From: Tenacibaculum todarodis
GTDB taxonomy: Bacteria; Bacteroidota; Bacteroidia; Flavobacteriales; Flavobacteriaceae
Direction: 5' to 3'
DNA length: 64,000 nucleotides
Assembly (NCBI RefSeq): GCF_001889045.1
Contig: NZ_CP018155.1
Span: 2,234,001-2,298,000, forward strand
A program made the translations under genes and the position numbers. Numbering within the stretch: the first letter of the stretch is position 1; each line of letters starts with the position of its first letter. Below, one piece after another: positions 37,266 through 45,367 of this stretch. Below the pieces are notes generated by a model. It ran no database searches. It saw only the letters and a program-made list of their open reading frames with translations, and had not been told where the DNA came from.

Positions 37266-38213
37266 TTGAATATTAAAAAGATTTTAAAAATTATATTACC
37301 GCTCGCTTTGGGTGGTTTTTTAGTTTGGTATTCTTTATCTAAAGTTTCTTTAGAAACACTTTTACAATACTTTAAAGAAGCCAATTATTGGTGGATTGCA
37401 CTCGGATTATTCTTTGGAGTTCTAAGCCATTTATCAAGAGCTTATCGTTGGAAATTTATGTTAGAACCATTAGGTTTTAAACCAAAATTTGCAAACAGTA
37501 CTATGGCAGTTTTAGTTGCCTATTTAGTAAATTATGCTGTTCCAAGAGCAGGAGAAGTTTCCCGTGCAGCAGTAATGAGCAATTACGAAGGTATTCCGTT
37601 CGAAAAAGGTTTTGGAACCATTGTTGCAGAACGTATTGCAGACCTAATTATGATGCTAATAATCATAGCAATTACACTCTTTTTTCAATTCGATTTTATT
37701 TACGAATTACTCACAAAAAACTTCGATCCAACAAAAATAATTATAGGTTTAGCCGTTTTAACTTTGCTTTTTTTCGTTTTTACCAGATACGTTAAAAAAG
37801 CAAAAACTGGTTTTGGATTAAAAATTAAAACATTTATTACAGGTTTAGTAGAAGGCGTTACCAGTATTTTTAAAATGAAAAATAAGTGGGCGTTTATCTT
37901 TCACACCGTATTTATATGGGCAATGTATGTAGCAATGTTTTGGGCAACAATTCCTGCAATTAGTGGTTTAAACGTTCCTTTTGGTGGCGTTTTAATCGGT
38001 TTTATTGCTGGCGGATTCTCAATAGCCGCAACAAACGGTGGTATTGGTTTATATCCAGTTGCCGTAGCTGGCGCATTAGCGTTATTTGGTGTTTCAGAAG
38101 AACCTGCAACCGCTTTTGGGTGGATTATGTGGACAGCGCAAACTGCAATGATCATCATTTTCGGTGGCTTATCATTCCTATTCCTTCCAATTTACAATAA
38201 AGACAAAAAATAA
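37266..38213 (+). CDS. Lysylphosphatidylglycerol synthase-type transmembrane protein (UPF0104, flippase-like)
   Basis: 315 residues with about eight membrane helices. Starts at a TTG two bases after the panD stop; no ATG is available nearby. Family signs: SHLSRAYRWKFMLEPLG near 50-65, VLVAYLVNYAVPRAGEVSRAAVMSNYEGIPFEKGFGTIVAERIADL, and the C-terminal FIAGGFSIAATNGGIGLYPVAVAGAL. This is the membrane half of MprF-type proteins without the soluble synthase domain, so it may flip lipids. The panC-panD-UPF0104 order is conserved in flavobacteria. Confidence 0.9.
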   Translation: MNIKKILKIILPLALGGFLVWYSLSKVSLETLLQYFKEANYWWIALGLFFGVLSHLSRAYRWKFMLEPLGFKPKFANSTMAVLVAYLVNYAVPRAGEVSRAAVMSNYEGIPFEKGFGTIVAERIADLIMMLIIIAITLFFQFDFIYELLTKNFDPTKIIIGLAVLTLLFFVFTRYVKKAKTGFGLKIKTFITGLVEGVTSIFKMKNKWAFIFHTVFIWAMYVAMFWATIPAISGLNVPFGGVLIGFIAGGFSIAATNGGIGLYPVAVAGALALFGVSEEPATAFGWIMWTAQTAMIIIFGGLSFLFLPIYNKDKK

Positions 38214-38220
38214 GCTTGCA

Positions 38221-38309
38221 TTGAGCGTAGTTGAAATGTGGGCGTTACTTTATCCTGAAGACATTCAGGACCAAGTCGCGCTTGGAATTTATCTTGAGCG
38301 GAGTCAAAA
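38221..38309. repeat. Hairpin-rich intergenic repeat region
   Basis: Two direct copies of TTGAGCGnAGTnnAAA (38221-38236 and 38294-38309) enclose two perfect small hairpins: TCCTGAA/TTCAGGA (38253-38270) and CCAAG/CTTGG (38271-38285). More GC-rich than the surrounding DNA. This motif type is often scattered between genes in flavobacterial genomes. It merges with the structured element copy at 38293-38362. Confidence 0.65.
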
Positions 38310-38362
38310 GGCTATATCTTTTTGTTGAAAAAACAAAAAGGATGCCGTTGCAATCGCTAACG
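38293..38362 (-). repeat. Structured dispersed element, copy A
   Basis: Minus strand reads AGCG-ATT...ACGGCATCC, hairpin TTTTTGTT/AACAAAAA (38319-38339), GATATAG..., then CGCT. The outer AGCG/CGCT (38355-38358 with 38297-38300) can pair. Shares the GGCATCC...GATATAG core with copies at 43410, 56207 and 62681. Flanked by plus-strand genes, so its orientation opposes local transcription. Confidence 0.7.
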
Positions 38363-38420
38363 CAACTGTTTGCTAGCTTTTTAGAAAACCTTCAACGCAA
38401 ATTTCTTATTTAAAAAATAG

Positions 38421-38428
38421 TATCTTTG
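38421..38428 (+). promoter_or_regulatory. -7 element of the toxin-antitoxin operon
   Basis: TATCTTTG, 16 bases before the ATG at 38445. An upstream ATG at 38435 gives only a four-codon frame whose stop overlaps the antitoxin start. Confidence 0.6.
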
Positions 38429-38444
38429 ATAAAATGGAATTTTT

Positions 38445-38675
38445 ATGAGTCTTCAGGAAAAAAGAAAAGAATTAGCAAAATGGATTTTAGAAACAGATGA
38501 AAACATTCTAAATGAAGTAGAAGCTGTTTATAAACTACATTCTAAAAGTGAAGAAATTTCTGATGCACATAAAACAATTTTAGATAAAAGATTAAAACTT
38601 CACAAGGAAAGCCCAAAGAGCGGTAGAAATTGGAACGAAGTAAAATCTGAATTATCATTAAAATATGGCGTTTAA
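38445..38675 (+). CDS. Antitoxin of a type II toxin-antitoxin module
   Basis: 76 residues, charged and mostly helical (QEKRKELAKWILETDENILNEVEAVYKL, then GRNWNEVKSELSLKYGV). The C-terminal signature resembles the addiction-module component family (TIGR02574-like). It overlaps the RelE/ParE-type gene by 11 bases in the usual antitoxin-first order. Expected to bind and neutralise the toxin and to repress its own promoter. Confidence 0.82.
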   Translation: MSLQEKRKELAKWILETDENILNEVEAVYKLHSKSEEISDAHKTILDKRLKLHKESPKSGRNWNEVKSELSLKYGV

Positions 38676-38946
38676 AGTTGTCATTAAACCAGAAGCTGAA
38701 CAAGAACTCCTAGAAGCTTTAAAATGGTATGATTCTAAAGAAATAAACCTTGGTTCTGAATTGTATTTTGAAATTTCAAAACTTATAGATGCAATTCAAG
38801 AAAACCCTAATTTATTTCAAAAACGATACAAAGATTTTAGAATTACTTTTACAAAAAGATTTAGATACGGAATTCACTATACTTTAGAAAAAGACATTAT
38901 TTATATTCATGCTATTCTTCACACAAGTCAAAAATCACCAAAATAG
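38665..38946 (+). CDS. RelE/ParE-family toxin
   Basis: 93 residues. The fold pattern is clear: VVIKPEAEQELLEALKWYDSKEINLGSELYFEISKLIDAIQENPNLF, then RRYGIHYTLE-like FRYGIHYTLEKDIIYIHAILHTSQKSP. ParE-type members poison gyrase and RelE-type members cut ribosome-bound mRNA; the sequence does not decide between them. Translationally coupled to the antitoxin. Confidence 0.88.
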   Translation: MAFKVVIKPEAEQELLEALKWYDSKEINLGSELYFEISKLIDAIQENPNLFQKRYKDFRITFTKRFRYGIHYTLEKDIIYIHAILHTSQKSPK

Positions 38947-39032
38947 AAGTTATTTTTCTAGCCTAAAAACATCTTAAAGTAACAAGATAACTTTGTAACT
39001 TTGTTACCCTAAAACTTTGTAACTAAAATTAA

Positions 39033-40391
39033 ATGGCAAAAACCAAAACAACTTTTTTCTGTCAAAACTGTGGAACTCAACACGCAAAATGGGTTGGACA
39101 ATGTGGCGCTTGTAAAGAGTGGAATACCATTGTAGAAGAAGTAATTCAGAAAGAAGAAAAAAGAAGTTGGAAACAAGCCACAACAGCAAAATCAGTTACA
39201 AAACCCTTAAAAATTGCCGACATTCAGTTAAATCCTGAAGAAAGAGTAATTACCAATAATAACGAACTAGACACCGTTCTTGGTGGCGGATTGGTAAAAG
39301 GATCTGTAACACTTTTAGGTGGAGAACCCGGAATTGGAAAATCTACTTTATTACTGCAAGTTGCTTTAAACATCAAACAAAAAGTACTGTATGTTTCAGG
39401 TGAAGAAAGTCAATCGCAAATAAAAATGCGCGCAGAACGGTTAGAAAGTAGCAACTCTAATTGCTTAATTTTAACGGAAACAAATACGCAACAAATTTTT
39501 AAAAACATAGAAGAAGTTGCACCAGAAGTTTTGGTGATAGATTCTATTCAAACATTACACACAAATTCTATTGAAGCTTCTCCAGGAAGTATTTCTCAAA
39601 TTAGAGAAACTTCCGCAGAATTGATAAAATTTGCTAAAGAAACAGCAACTCCAGTATTGCTAATTGGTCATATTAACAAAGAAGGACACATTGCTGGCCC
39701 AAAAATTTTAGAACACATGGTAGATGTTGTTTTACAATTTGAAGGCGACAGAAACCATACGTATAGAATATTACGCTCACAAAAAAATAGATTTGGTTCT
39801 ACAGCAGAATTAGGTATTTACGAAATGCTTTCAACCGGATTAAGAGAGGTTTCTAATCCATCAGAAATATTAATTTCTAAAAAAGATGCCGATTTAAGCG
39901 GAACCGCAATTGCATCTACTTTAGAAGGAATTAGACCGTTAATGATAGAAATACAAGCCTTGGTTTCTACAGCAGTTTACGGAACACCTCAACGTTCTAC
40001 AACAGGTTATAATCTAAAAAGATTGCACATGATTTTAGCCGTGCTAGAAAAAAGAGCAGGCTTTAAATTAGGTGCAAAAGATGTGTTTTTAAACGTTACT
40101 GGCGGAATTAATGTTGACGACCCTGCAATTGACTTAGCAGTTGTTGCGGCAATTTTATCATCTAACCAAGATATTGCAATAAACCCAAATGTTTGTTTTG
40201 CTGCAGAAGTTGGTTTGGCTGGAGAAATAAGACCCGTTTCTAAAATAGACCAACGAATTATTGAAGCAGAAAAGTTAGGTTATAAAACTTTTGTTGCTTC
40301 AAAATACAATAAAACAGCCTCTAAAAATCACAATATAAAATTGATTTTAGTTGGTAAAATTGAAGAGGCCTTTGCAACGTTGTTTGCTTAG
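39033..40391 (+). CDS. radA: DNA repair protein RadA (branch-migration helicase)
   Basis: 452 residues. N-terminal zinc finger C10-x2-C13-x10-C24-x2-C27, RecA-like ATPase with Walker A GGEPGIGKST (96-105), the RadA-specific KNRFG motif (SQKNRFGSTAELGIYEM) and a C-terminal Lon-protease-like domain (about 285-452). Drives branch migration of recombination intermediates with RecA. Monocistronic; terminator at 40405-40432. Confidence 0.96.
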   Translation: MAKTKTTFFCQNCGTQHAKWVGQCGACKEWNTIVEEVIQKEEKRSWKQATTAKSVTKPLKIADIQLNPEERVITNNNELDTVLGGGLVKGSVTLLGGEPGIGKSTLLLQVALNIKQKVLYVSGEESQSQIKMRAERLESSNSNCLILTETNTQQIFKNIEEVAPEVLVIDSIQTLHTNSIEASPGSISQIRETSAELIKFAKETATPVLLIGHINKEGHIAGPKILEHMVDVVLQFEGDRNHTYRILRSQKNRFGSTAELGIYEMLSTGLREVSNPSEILISKKDADLSGTAIASTLEGIRPLMIEIQALVSTAVYGTPQRSTTGYNLKRLHMILAVLEKRAGFKLGAKDVFLNVTGGINVDDPAIDLAVVAAILSSNQDIAINPNVCFAAEVGLAGEIRPVSKIDQRIIEAEKLGYKTFVASKYNKTASKNHNIKLILVGKIEEAFATLFA

Positions 40392-40404
40392 ATATTTTAT
40401 AAAA

Positions 40405-40432
40405 AAAGAGAAGCCTTTCGACTTCTCTTTAA
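40405..40432. terminator. Terminator after radA
   Basis: Stem AAAGAGAAG/CTTCTCTTT (40405-40413 with 40422-40430), loop of 8. The T-run is short on the plus side. Nearly the same hairpin occurs after nrdA (43500-43527). Confidence 0.75.
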
Positions 40433-40470
40433 ACGATAATTTAATAAGCAACAACTGTTCTCATTACTTT

Positions 40471-40722
40471 TTATTTTACATATTTATCTTTTTCTATTTT
40501 AAATAAAAAATATAAATCTTTAAAAAAAATATTAGGATTGTTTTCCTTCCAACTATTTTTCATTAACCAATTATAGTCTATAATTTTTAAATTATCATCG
40601 TGGATAGTACAATGTGCTATGATTTCTTTTTTATTACTTTTTACTCTATAAGTTAAGGTTTTTGGAATTCTTTTCCCTCCCAACCAATATATTTATTTTC
40701 TTTATTTTCATATTTACTAAGT
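40471..40722 (-). pseudogene. Displaced C-terminal part of the upstream secreted protein gene (apparent double frameshift)
   Basis: The open frame 40471-40683 has no ATG, only a TTG, and encodes KRIPKTLTYRVKSN...KDKYVK. Reading back, a second frame continues upstream as PIKLSKYENKENKYIGWEG and runs into the last codons of the gene at 40723-41199. Removing one C in the CCC at the end of that gene and adding one A in the AAAA run of the GGGAAAAG stretch would fuse all three pieces into one protein of about 255 residues. This looks like a gene broken by two small indels, or sequencing errors in short runs. A separate TTG-started small gene is the alternative. Confidence 0.5.
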
Positions 40723-41199
40723 TTAATAGGGAGACACTTTAACTTCATAAATTTTATTTTCTTTTTTTAAGATAAAAAAAACTTTATCTGCATCATATAA
40801 TAGATTAAGGAAACTACTAAATTTTGTTTCCAAAAAATCTGTATAGCTAATAATATTCTGTTTATTAATATTCAATTCACCACAATTATAAAACTTTAGT
40901 ATATCAGAATAATATCGCAAATTTATTATTCCTGGTTCAAAATCTATATGAGTTGCTTCAATTCCTTTTGTAATTTCACCTTCCTTAAAAGAAAGTTGGT
41001 ATCGATATTCTTCCTTTGGTATTTTTTTAGAAAAACGAAATGAAACAAATGTTAATGAGTCATTATGTTTTTTATAAATTATTTTAACACTATCTAAATT
41101 TTTATTAAAATCTAAATAAATTATTTTTTCTTGTTGTGAAAATACATTAGAGCATATTCCAATTAGAAATAGGAAGAACGTTATTTTGTTTAATTTCAT
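40723..41199 (-). CDS. Secreted hypothetical protein, probably truncated by frameshift
   Basis: 158 residues. Signal peptide to about 21 (FLIGICSNVFS-Q). The mature part is beta-rich with many Lys, Tyr, Phe and Asn (EKIIYLDFNKNLDSVKIIYKKHNDSL); one cysteine at FYNCGEL. It ends KIYEVKVSPY, after which another frame continues with protein-like sequence (see 40471-40722). Not recognised. It lies 11 bases downstream of the zincin lipoprotein gene, so the two are one operon. Confidence 0.65.
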   Translation of the reverse strand: MKLNKITFFLFLIGICSNVFSQQEKIIYLDFNKNLDSVKIIYKKHNDSLTFVSFRFSKKIPKEEYRYQLSFKEGEITKGIEATHIDFEPGIINLRYYSDILKFYNCGELNINKQNIISYTDFLETKFSSFLNLLYDADKVFFILKKENKIYEVKVSPY

Positions 41200-41210
41200 T
41201 TTTATAATAT

Positions 41211-42983
41211 TTAATTACAGTCTGATTTACCTCTGAAATCAATATTATATATTAGATCTTCAAATTCAGGATAAACAACTTTACCATTTACTATTGTTGA
41301 ATCAATATTATTATTAGCAGCCCAATCTGCAAATTCTTGAGTATCATTTAACCCACTCCAACTTAAATACTCAGATGTTTTTCTTTTCCAATCTGTTCCG
41401 AATTTATTTTGAAGAATATTTACTAAAACTGAACTTTCTGAATCCCAATCATGTTGGTTAAACACCAAATTTTCTAATTCTTGCCTATAAACTAACATAT
41501 CAAAAGTTATAGTATTAAAAACTTCATGAGACCAATCTGAAGTTATACCACCAGCATGTTGGATAGCGCATAAAACAGAAATAAATCTCTCTTCTTCAGA
41601 TAAGGAATTAAGGTCTACTGTAGTAGTTCCTGTGGGTATATTTTGACAATTTAATGCATCTACATCCAACCATGGTGTTCCAATCGAATCAAAATTCATA
41701 TATCCCCAATCTTTAAGAGCATCAAACATATATGCATGAATCATCTCATGGCATAAAATCTTTAATTTATGTAAATTAGAACTGCTATCTACTATATTTT
41801 TAACAGTAATTTTAAAATTTCTATCATTACTTGCATGACCTCTTGTAATTGCCCATGTACCGTTTGGTGTAGTTCCTTTAGCAAAAGTTATAGAATTGCC
41901 ATTAGTACTGTTAAAATTAGAAATCATTCTTTTATATAAATTATCTCCTTCATTTAATTTATTGTGTATACATTCTAAACTTGTATCTTTAAAAGTAGAA
42001 TCTATAATAATTCTATCTTCAAAATCTACTTCATCTCCATCCATCAAAGCTTCAATAGCAAGTTTTACAAAACCTTTTGTATCTTCATTACAATCATTCT
42101 CATTTATAAATGTTTCTATAGCTTTTTGATTTGCTTCACTTAATTGATAAAATAAATCATAATTACTAATTAAGCATGTATCGAAAGGCGTTCCTGTTAT
42201 TGAAGTATATATTGTTTCATTTGAAGATGAGGAGTTGCTTCCGTTCCCACCTCCGTTTCCGCCTTCTGATGGTGTTCCTCCACCTGTTAATGTAATATCA
42301 GGTCCGCCAAACTCTATAGTACCGATACCTCCTCCAGATGGGCAATCTTTATTTGTTATAGCATAACTACCATTACAATCACAATCTTCAGGCATTATTA
42401 TTTCGTAGCAACCAACACCTGGTAAATTATTTACAAGATTGGTTATAGTGTCACCATCACGTGATGACATGTTTGCATCATTTGACGTTTCTAATAAACC
42501 TAAATCAATTATTTTCATTGTTTTTCCTACAATTAAAGAAGGGTTTATTTCTGCGTTAATAAAATTTTCTTTGTCTGTAAAATACCAAATAAGGTATTCT
42601 CTATAAGAACCATCTTCTTGTAAATTTAAAAAATAGTTTTCTTGAATTCCTTCTATTGAATTCCTTCTTTTTGTAGAGAAAGTGTAAGATTGATAATTAT
42701 TTTGTTCTATATGTTTTGCTTGTTCACCAATAACAGTAAAATTTAATAGTTCATCTATTAAATTTTGTTCTTCTCTATTACTTGTTTTGAAATTATTTCT
42801 TTGTTGAATTTTAGATTGTACTTTTAAGTTAGTAAGTAAATGACTTGCATCAACTTTACTAATACTTATAAAGTTGTTAGATTCAATCTTACTATCACCT
42901 TGACAGTTCCAAAGAAATAATGAGGTTCCAAATAATAAAATAAATAGTGTTAATAAATGATAAAATCGTGTAATTTTTTTCAT
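41211..42983 (-). CDS. Lipoprotein with a C-terminal zincin-like HExxH domain
   Basis: 590 residues. Signal peptide and lipobox-like end LFLWNC (lipidated Cys27). Domain order: N-terminal region (about 50-175) with RNSIEGIQENYFLNLQEDGSYREYLIWYFTDKENF; a CDCNGSY segment; a Gly/Ser/Asn linker (about 215-260, GGGTPSEGGNGGGNGSNSSSSN); a globular domain (about 260-590) holding LKILCHEMIHAYMFDALKDWG, a zinc-protease HExxH motif of the SprT-like kind. This suggests an envelope-anchored metalloprotease, perhaps an effector with a modular N-terminus. Downstream are the secreted protein and its displaced tail. Low GC and Asn-rich: likely accessory DNA. Confidence 0.75.
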   Translation of the reverse strand: MKKITRFYHLLTLFILLFGTSLFLWNCQGDSKIESNNFISISKVDASHLLTNLKVQSKIQQRNNFKTSNREEQNLIDELLNFTVIGEQAKHIEQNNYQSYTFSTKRRNSIEGIQENYFLNLQEDGSYREYLIWYFTDKENFINAEINPSLIVGKTMKIIDLGLLETSNDANMSSRDGDTITNLVNNLPGVGCYEIIMPEDCDCNGSYAITNKDCPSGGGIGTIEFGGPDITLTGGGTPSEGGNGGGNGSNSSSSNETIYTSITGTPFDTCLISNYDLFYQLSEANQKAIETFINENDCNEDTKGFVKLAIEALMDGDEVDFEDRIIIDSTFKDTSLECIHNKLNEGDNLYKRMISNFNSTNGNSITFAKGTTPNGTWAITRGHASNDRNFKITVKNIVDSSSNLHKLKILCHEMIHAYMFDALKDWGYMNFDSIGTPWLDVDALNCQNIPTGTTTVDLNSLSEEERFISVLCAIQHAGGITSDWSHEVFNTITFDMLVYRQELENLVFNQHDWDSESSVLVNILQNKFGTDWKRKTSEYLSWSGLNDTQEFADWAANNNIDSTIVNGKVVYPEFEDLIYNIDFRGKSDCN

Positions 42984-43082
42984 AGTAATAAAATTAAAGT
43001 TAATAAATTTTTAGCAATAAGAAGACATCATAGCTCGTCTTCTAACAATTTTTCTGGTTAAATGTATAAATAAAATTTAAAT

Positions 43083-43135
43083 AACACAAATATGTGTTTA
43101 TAAAAAATTAAAGCTATTCACACATTTGTGTGTGA
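43083..43135. promoter_or_regulatory. Two matching palindromic operators before the XRE regulator
   Basis: Inverted repeat 1: AACACA-N4-TGTGTT (43083-43098). Inverted repeat 2: TCACACA-N4-TGTGTGA (43118-43135). Both share ACACA-N4-TGTGT with centres 36 bases apart. The second covers the presumed start codon of the regulator, suggesting autorepression. Confidence 0.62.
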
Positions 43136-43371
43136 TAAACAAACAAGAAGAACTTTTTCTAATAAATGTTGGTAAGACTCTAAAGTATTTTAGAGTTCTA
43201 AAAAGTTTATCGCAAGAAGATTTAGCAAATGATGCAGATATTCCTATAAATCAAATTGGTAGAATCGAGCGAGCTGAAATTAATACTTCTCTTTTAACAA
43301 TTTTAAAGATTACCGAAGCATTAGAAATTTCTTTTGTAGATTTTTTTAATGAATTGACTTCCCAGGAATGA
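43132..43371 (+). CDS. XRE-family helix-turn-helix regulator
   Basis: 79 residues from the GTG at 43132; a TTG at 43126 is also possible and there is no ATG. One HTH_3 domain: NVGKTLKYFRVLKSLSQEDLANDADIPINQIGRIERAEINTSLLTILKITEALEIS. No other domain. It is divergent from the zincin lipoprotein gene, with 148 bases between the two starts, and two ACACA-N4-TGTGT palindromes lie in that gap. It probably controls itself and perhaps the lipoprotein operon. Restriction-modification controller proteins look similar, but no such genes are adjacent. Confidence 0.8.
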   Translation: MINKQEELFLINVGKTLKYFRVLKSLSQEDLANDADIPINQIGRIERAEINTSLLTILKITEALEISFVDFFNELTSQE

Positions 43372-43409
43372 CAGAAAGTTAGAGAAACTCAAAAGTATTT
43401 AAATATGCT

Positions 43410-43494
43410 TAGCCCAGATTGAACGGTTTGTTTGAGCTCTTTTTTATTCTTTTTCTGAATAAAAAAAGCGAGTAGTGAAAGCTGGAAATAGCTT
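43410..43494 (+). repeat. Structured dispersed element, copy B
   Basis: TAGCCCAGATTGAACGG..., hairpin TTTTTTATTC/GAATAAAAAA (43440-43449 with 43457-43466), then GTAGTGAAAGCTGGAAATAGCTTC. CCAG (43414-43417) can pair with CTGG (43482-43485). The GGCATCC core has diverged here, making this the most degenerate copy. Confidence 0.65.
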
Positions 43495-43499
43495 CAAAA

Positions 43500-43527
43500 A
43501 AAAGAGAAGCCTTCCGACTTCTCTTTT
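43500..43527. terminator. Terminator between the XRE region and nrdA
   Basis: Stem AAAAGAGAAG/CTTCTCTTTT (43500-43509 with 43518-43527) with A- and T-runs on both sides. Fits termination of nrdA transcripts on the minus strand. Confidence 0.85.
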
Positions 43528-43547
43528 TAAGAACTTTTAATTTATGA

Positions 43548-43573
43548 GATTCTGAAACAAGTTCAGAATGACA
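43548..43573. repeat. Dispersed inverted repeat ending GAATGACA
   Basis: GATTCTGAA, ACAAG loop, TTCAGAATGACA: arms ATTCTGAA/TTCAGAAT. Same GATTC...GAATGACA frame as 21424-21448 with a different stem. Confidence 0.65.
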
Positions 43574-43579
43574 AATGAA

Positions 43580-45364
43580 TTATCCTTCGCAATTTAAACA
43601 GTCTTTCTTTTGTTTAAATTTTTGTGCAGCATTCATACTGTGTTGGTAATACATAGATTTTACGCCTAATTTCCAAGCATTAATGTACACTTTATTTACA
43701 TCTTTAATTGGCATATCTGGGTGCACCATAATGTTAATAGACTGCCCTTGATCAATATGGTTTTGTCTATTTGCTGCTTGATATACAATTACATTTTGGT
43801 CTATTTCTGAGTACGTCTTAAATACATCTTTTTCTGCTTCGGTTAAAATATCTAAATGTTGTACGGAACCATCATTATCTCTAATACTTCTCCAAACATC
43901 TGGTGTATTGTTCCCTTTTTCTACTAATAATTTCTCTAGAATTGGGTTCTTAATAGTTGTTTTAATCTTTGCAATATCTTTTACATAAATATTAGACCAA
44001 ATTGGCTCAATACCTTGAGATACTTGTCCTAAAATAAACGCAGATGATGTTGTTGGTGCAACTGCATTTAAGGTTGTATTACGTCTTCCATACCCTTTTA
44101 AAACTGCTGGTTCTCCATACATTTTAGCCATCTCTTCAGATGCTTTGTAAGATTTTTCTTTAATTACTTTAAAGATTTCACTGTTTAAAGAATATGCTTC
44201 TGCACTATCAAAAGCCAACATTTTAGATTGTAATAAAGAGTGCCATCCTAAAGCACCTAAACCTAATGCTCTATTTTCTTTTGCAAAATTATAGGCTTTT
44301 TCCATAAAACGAAACGTAAACTGATCGTCTCTATCTGATGAGTCTTTATATACTTCTAACTTGGTAATAAATTCTTGCATTACTGCATCTAAAAAGAATG
44401 CTAGTGTTTCTACTGCATCTGTATCTTTCCATTTGTCATAATGCACCAAATTAACTGATGATAAACAACAAACAAAAGACCAATCTTCATTAGATGGTAA
44501 CATTATTTCTGTACATAAATTACTTGCATAAATCTCGTGGTTATTGTCTTTATAAACATCTACCGTTCCATTGTTTGCATTGTCTCTAAAAAGTATATAT
44601 GGATATCCTATTTCTCCTCTTCTTTGTAATATTTTAGCCCAAAGACTTCTTTTTGCAACATCACCATCAATCATTTCTTGCATCCACTCGTTACTTACCG
44701 TAACACCATGCGTTAATTCTTGTATTGGGTTTCCTTCTGTTCCTATTTCTAAAAACTCTTCAATATCTTGATGATCTATTGGTAAGTATGGAGAGAAACG
44801 ACCTCTTCTTACTGAACCTTGACTTACTACGTCAACCATTTTTTCAAACAATTGCATAATGTGAACTGAACCAGATGATGAACCATTATTTTTTACATCT
44901 GCTCCTCTTTCACGCAACTTACCAAAATATCCAGAAGTTCCTCCTCCTAATTTAGACATCATACCAACTTCTGATTGTGAGAATAAAATATCTCCCATAT
45001 CATCTGCAACGTGACTACCAAAACAACTAATAGGTAAACCTCTTTTCTTTCCGAAGTTAGACCAAACTGGCGATGCTAATGAGAAATAACCAGCAGCCAT
45101 ATATTTATAAAACTTATCAGAAAAACCATCAATTTTTAAAATACGTTCTGCATTGTCTGCTATTTCACGGATTCTTTCTTCTGGTGTTGTATCTCCTGTT
45201 AAATAACCAGATTCTAAAAACTTACGACTGTTTTCTGTTAGCCATTCAATTTCTGGTTCATTTTTGCTTTTAAGCATTTCTTCTCTAGCAGCGTTTTGTG
45301 CTTGGATTAACTTTTCGTGATCAGTAAGTTCTGTTTGGGTAGTCTTTGTTTCGTTTTGGTTCAT
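43580..45364 (-). CDS. nrdA: Ribonucleoside-diphosphate reductase alpha subunit, short form without ATP-cone
   Basis: 594 residues; enterobacterial NrdA has about 760. Reduces NDPs to dNDPs. Radical site NLCTEI (Asn282, Cys284, Glu286); redox pair Cys114 (PISCFG) and Cys300 (FVCCLSSVNL); C-terminal shuttle cysteines 589 and 592 (KKDCLNCEG). The usual N-terminal ATP-cone is missing: residue 40 already begins WLTENSRKFLESGYL. The cone is instead on the partner NrdB. Three bases separate it from nrdB, so they form one operon ending at the hairpin 43500-43527. Confidence 0.95.
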   Translation of the reverse strand: MNQNETKTTQTELTDHEKLIQAQNAAREEMLKSKNEPEIEWLTENSRKFLESGYLTGDTTPEERIREIADNAERILKIDGFSDKFYKYMAAGYFSLASPVWSNFGKKRGLPISCFGSHVADDMGDILFSQSEVGMMSKLGGGTSGYFGKLRERGADVKNNGSSSGSVHIMQLFEKMVDVVSQGSVRRGRFSPYLPIDHQDIEEFLEIGTEGNPIQELTHGVTVSNEWMQEMIDGDVAKRSLWAKILQRRGEIGYPYILFRDNANNGTVDVYKDNNHEIYASNLCTEIMLPSNEDWSFVCCLSSVNLVHYDKWKDTDAVETLAFFLDAVMQEFITKLEVYKDSSDRDDQFTFRFMEKAYNFAKENRALGLGALGWHSLLQSKMLAFDSAEAYSLNSEIFKVIKEKSYKASEEMAKMYGEPAVLKGYGRRNTTLNAVAPTTSSAFILGQVSQGIEPIWSNIYVKDIAKIKTTIKNPILEKLLVEKGNNTPDVWRSIRDNDGSVQHLDILTEAEKDVFKTYSEIDQNVIVYQAANRQNHIDQGQSINIMVHPDMPIKDVNKVYINAWKLGVKSMYYQHSMNAAQKFKQKKDCLNCEG

Positions 45365-45367
45365 AAT

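Noticed and set aside
40471..40683. Independent 70-residue gene
   Set aside because: It has only a TTG start, and its sequence joins smoothly to upstream frames; treated as a displaced gene end, with the independent reading mentioned.
43132..43371. Controller protein of a restriction-modification system
   Set aside because: No methyltransferase or endonuclease gene is adjacent; only the regulator and its operators are present.
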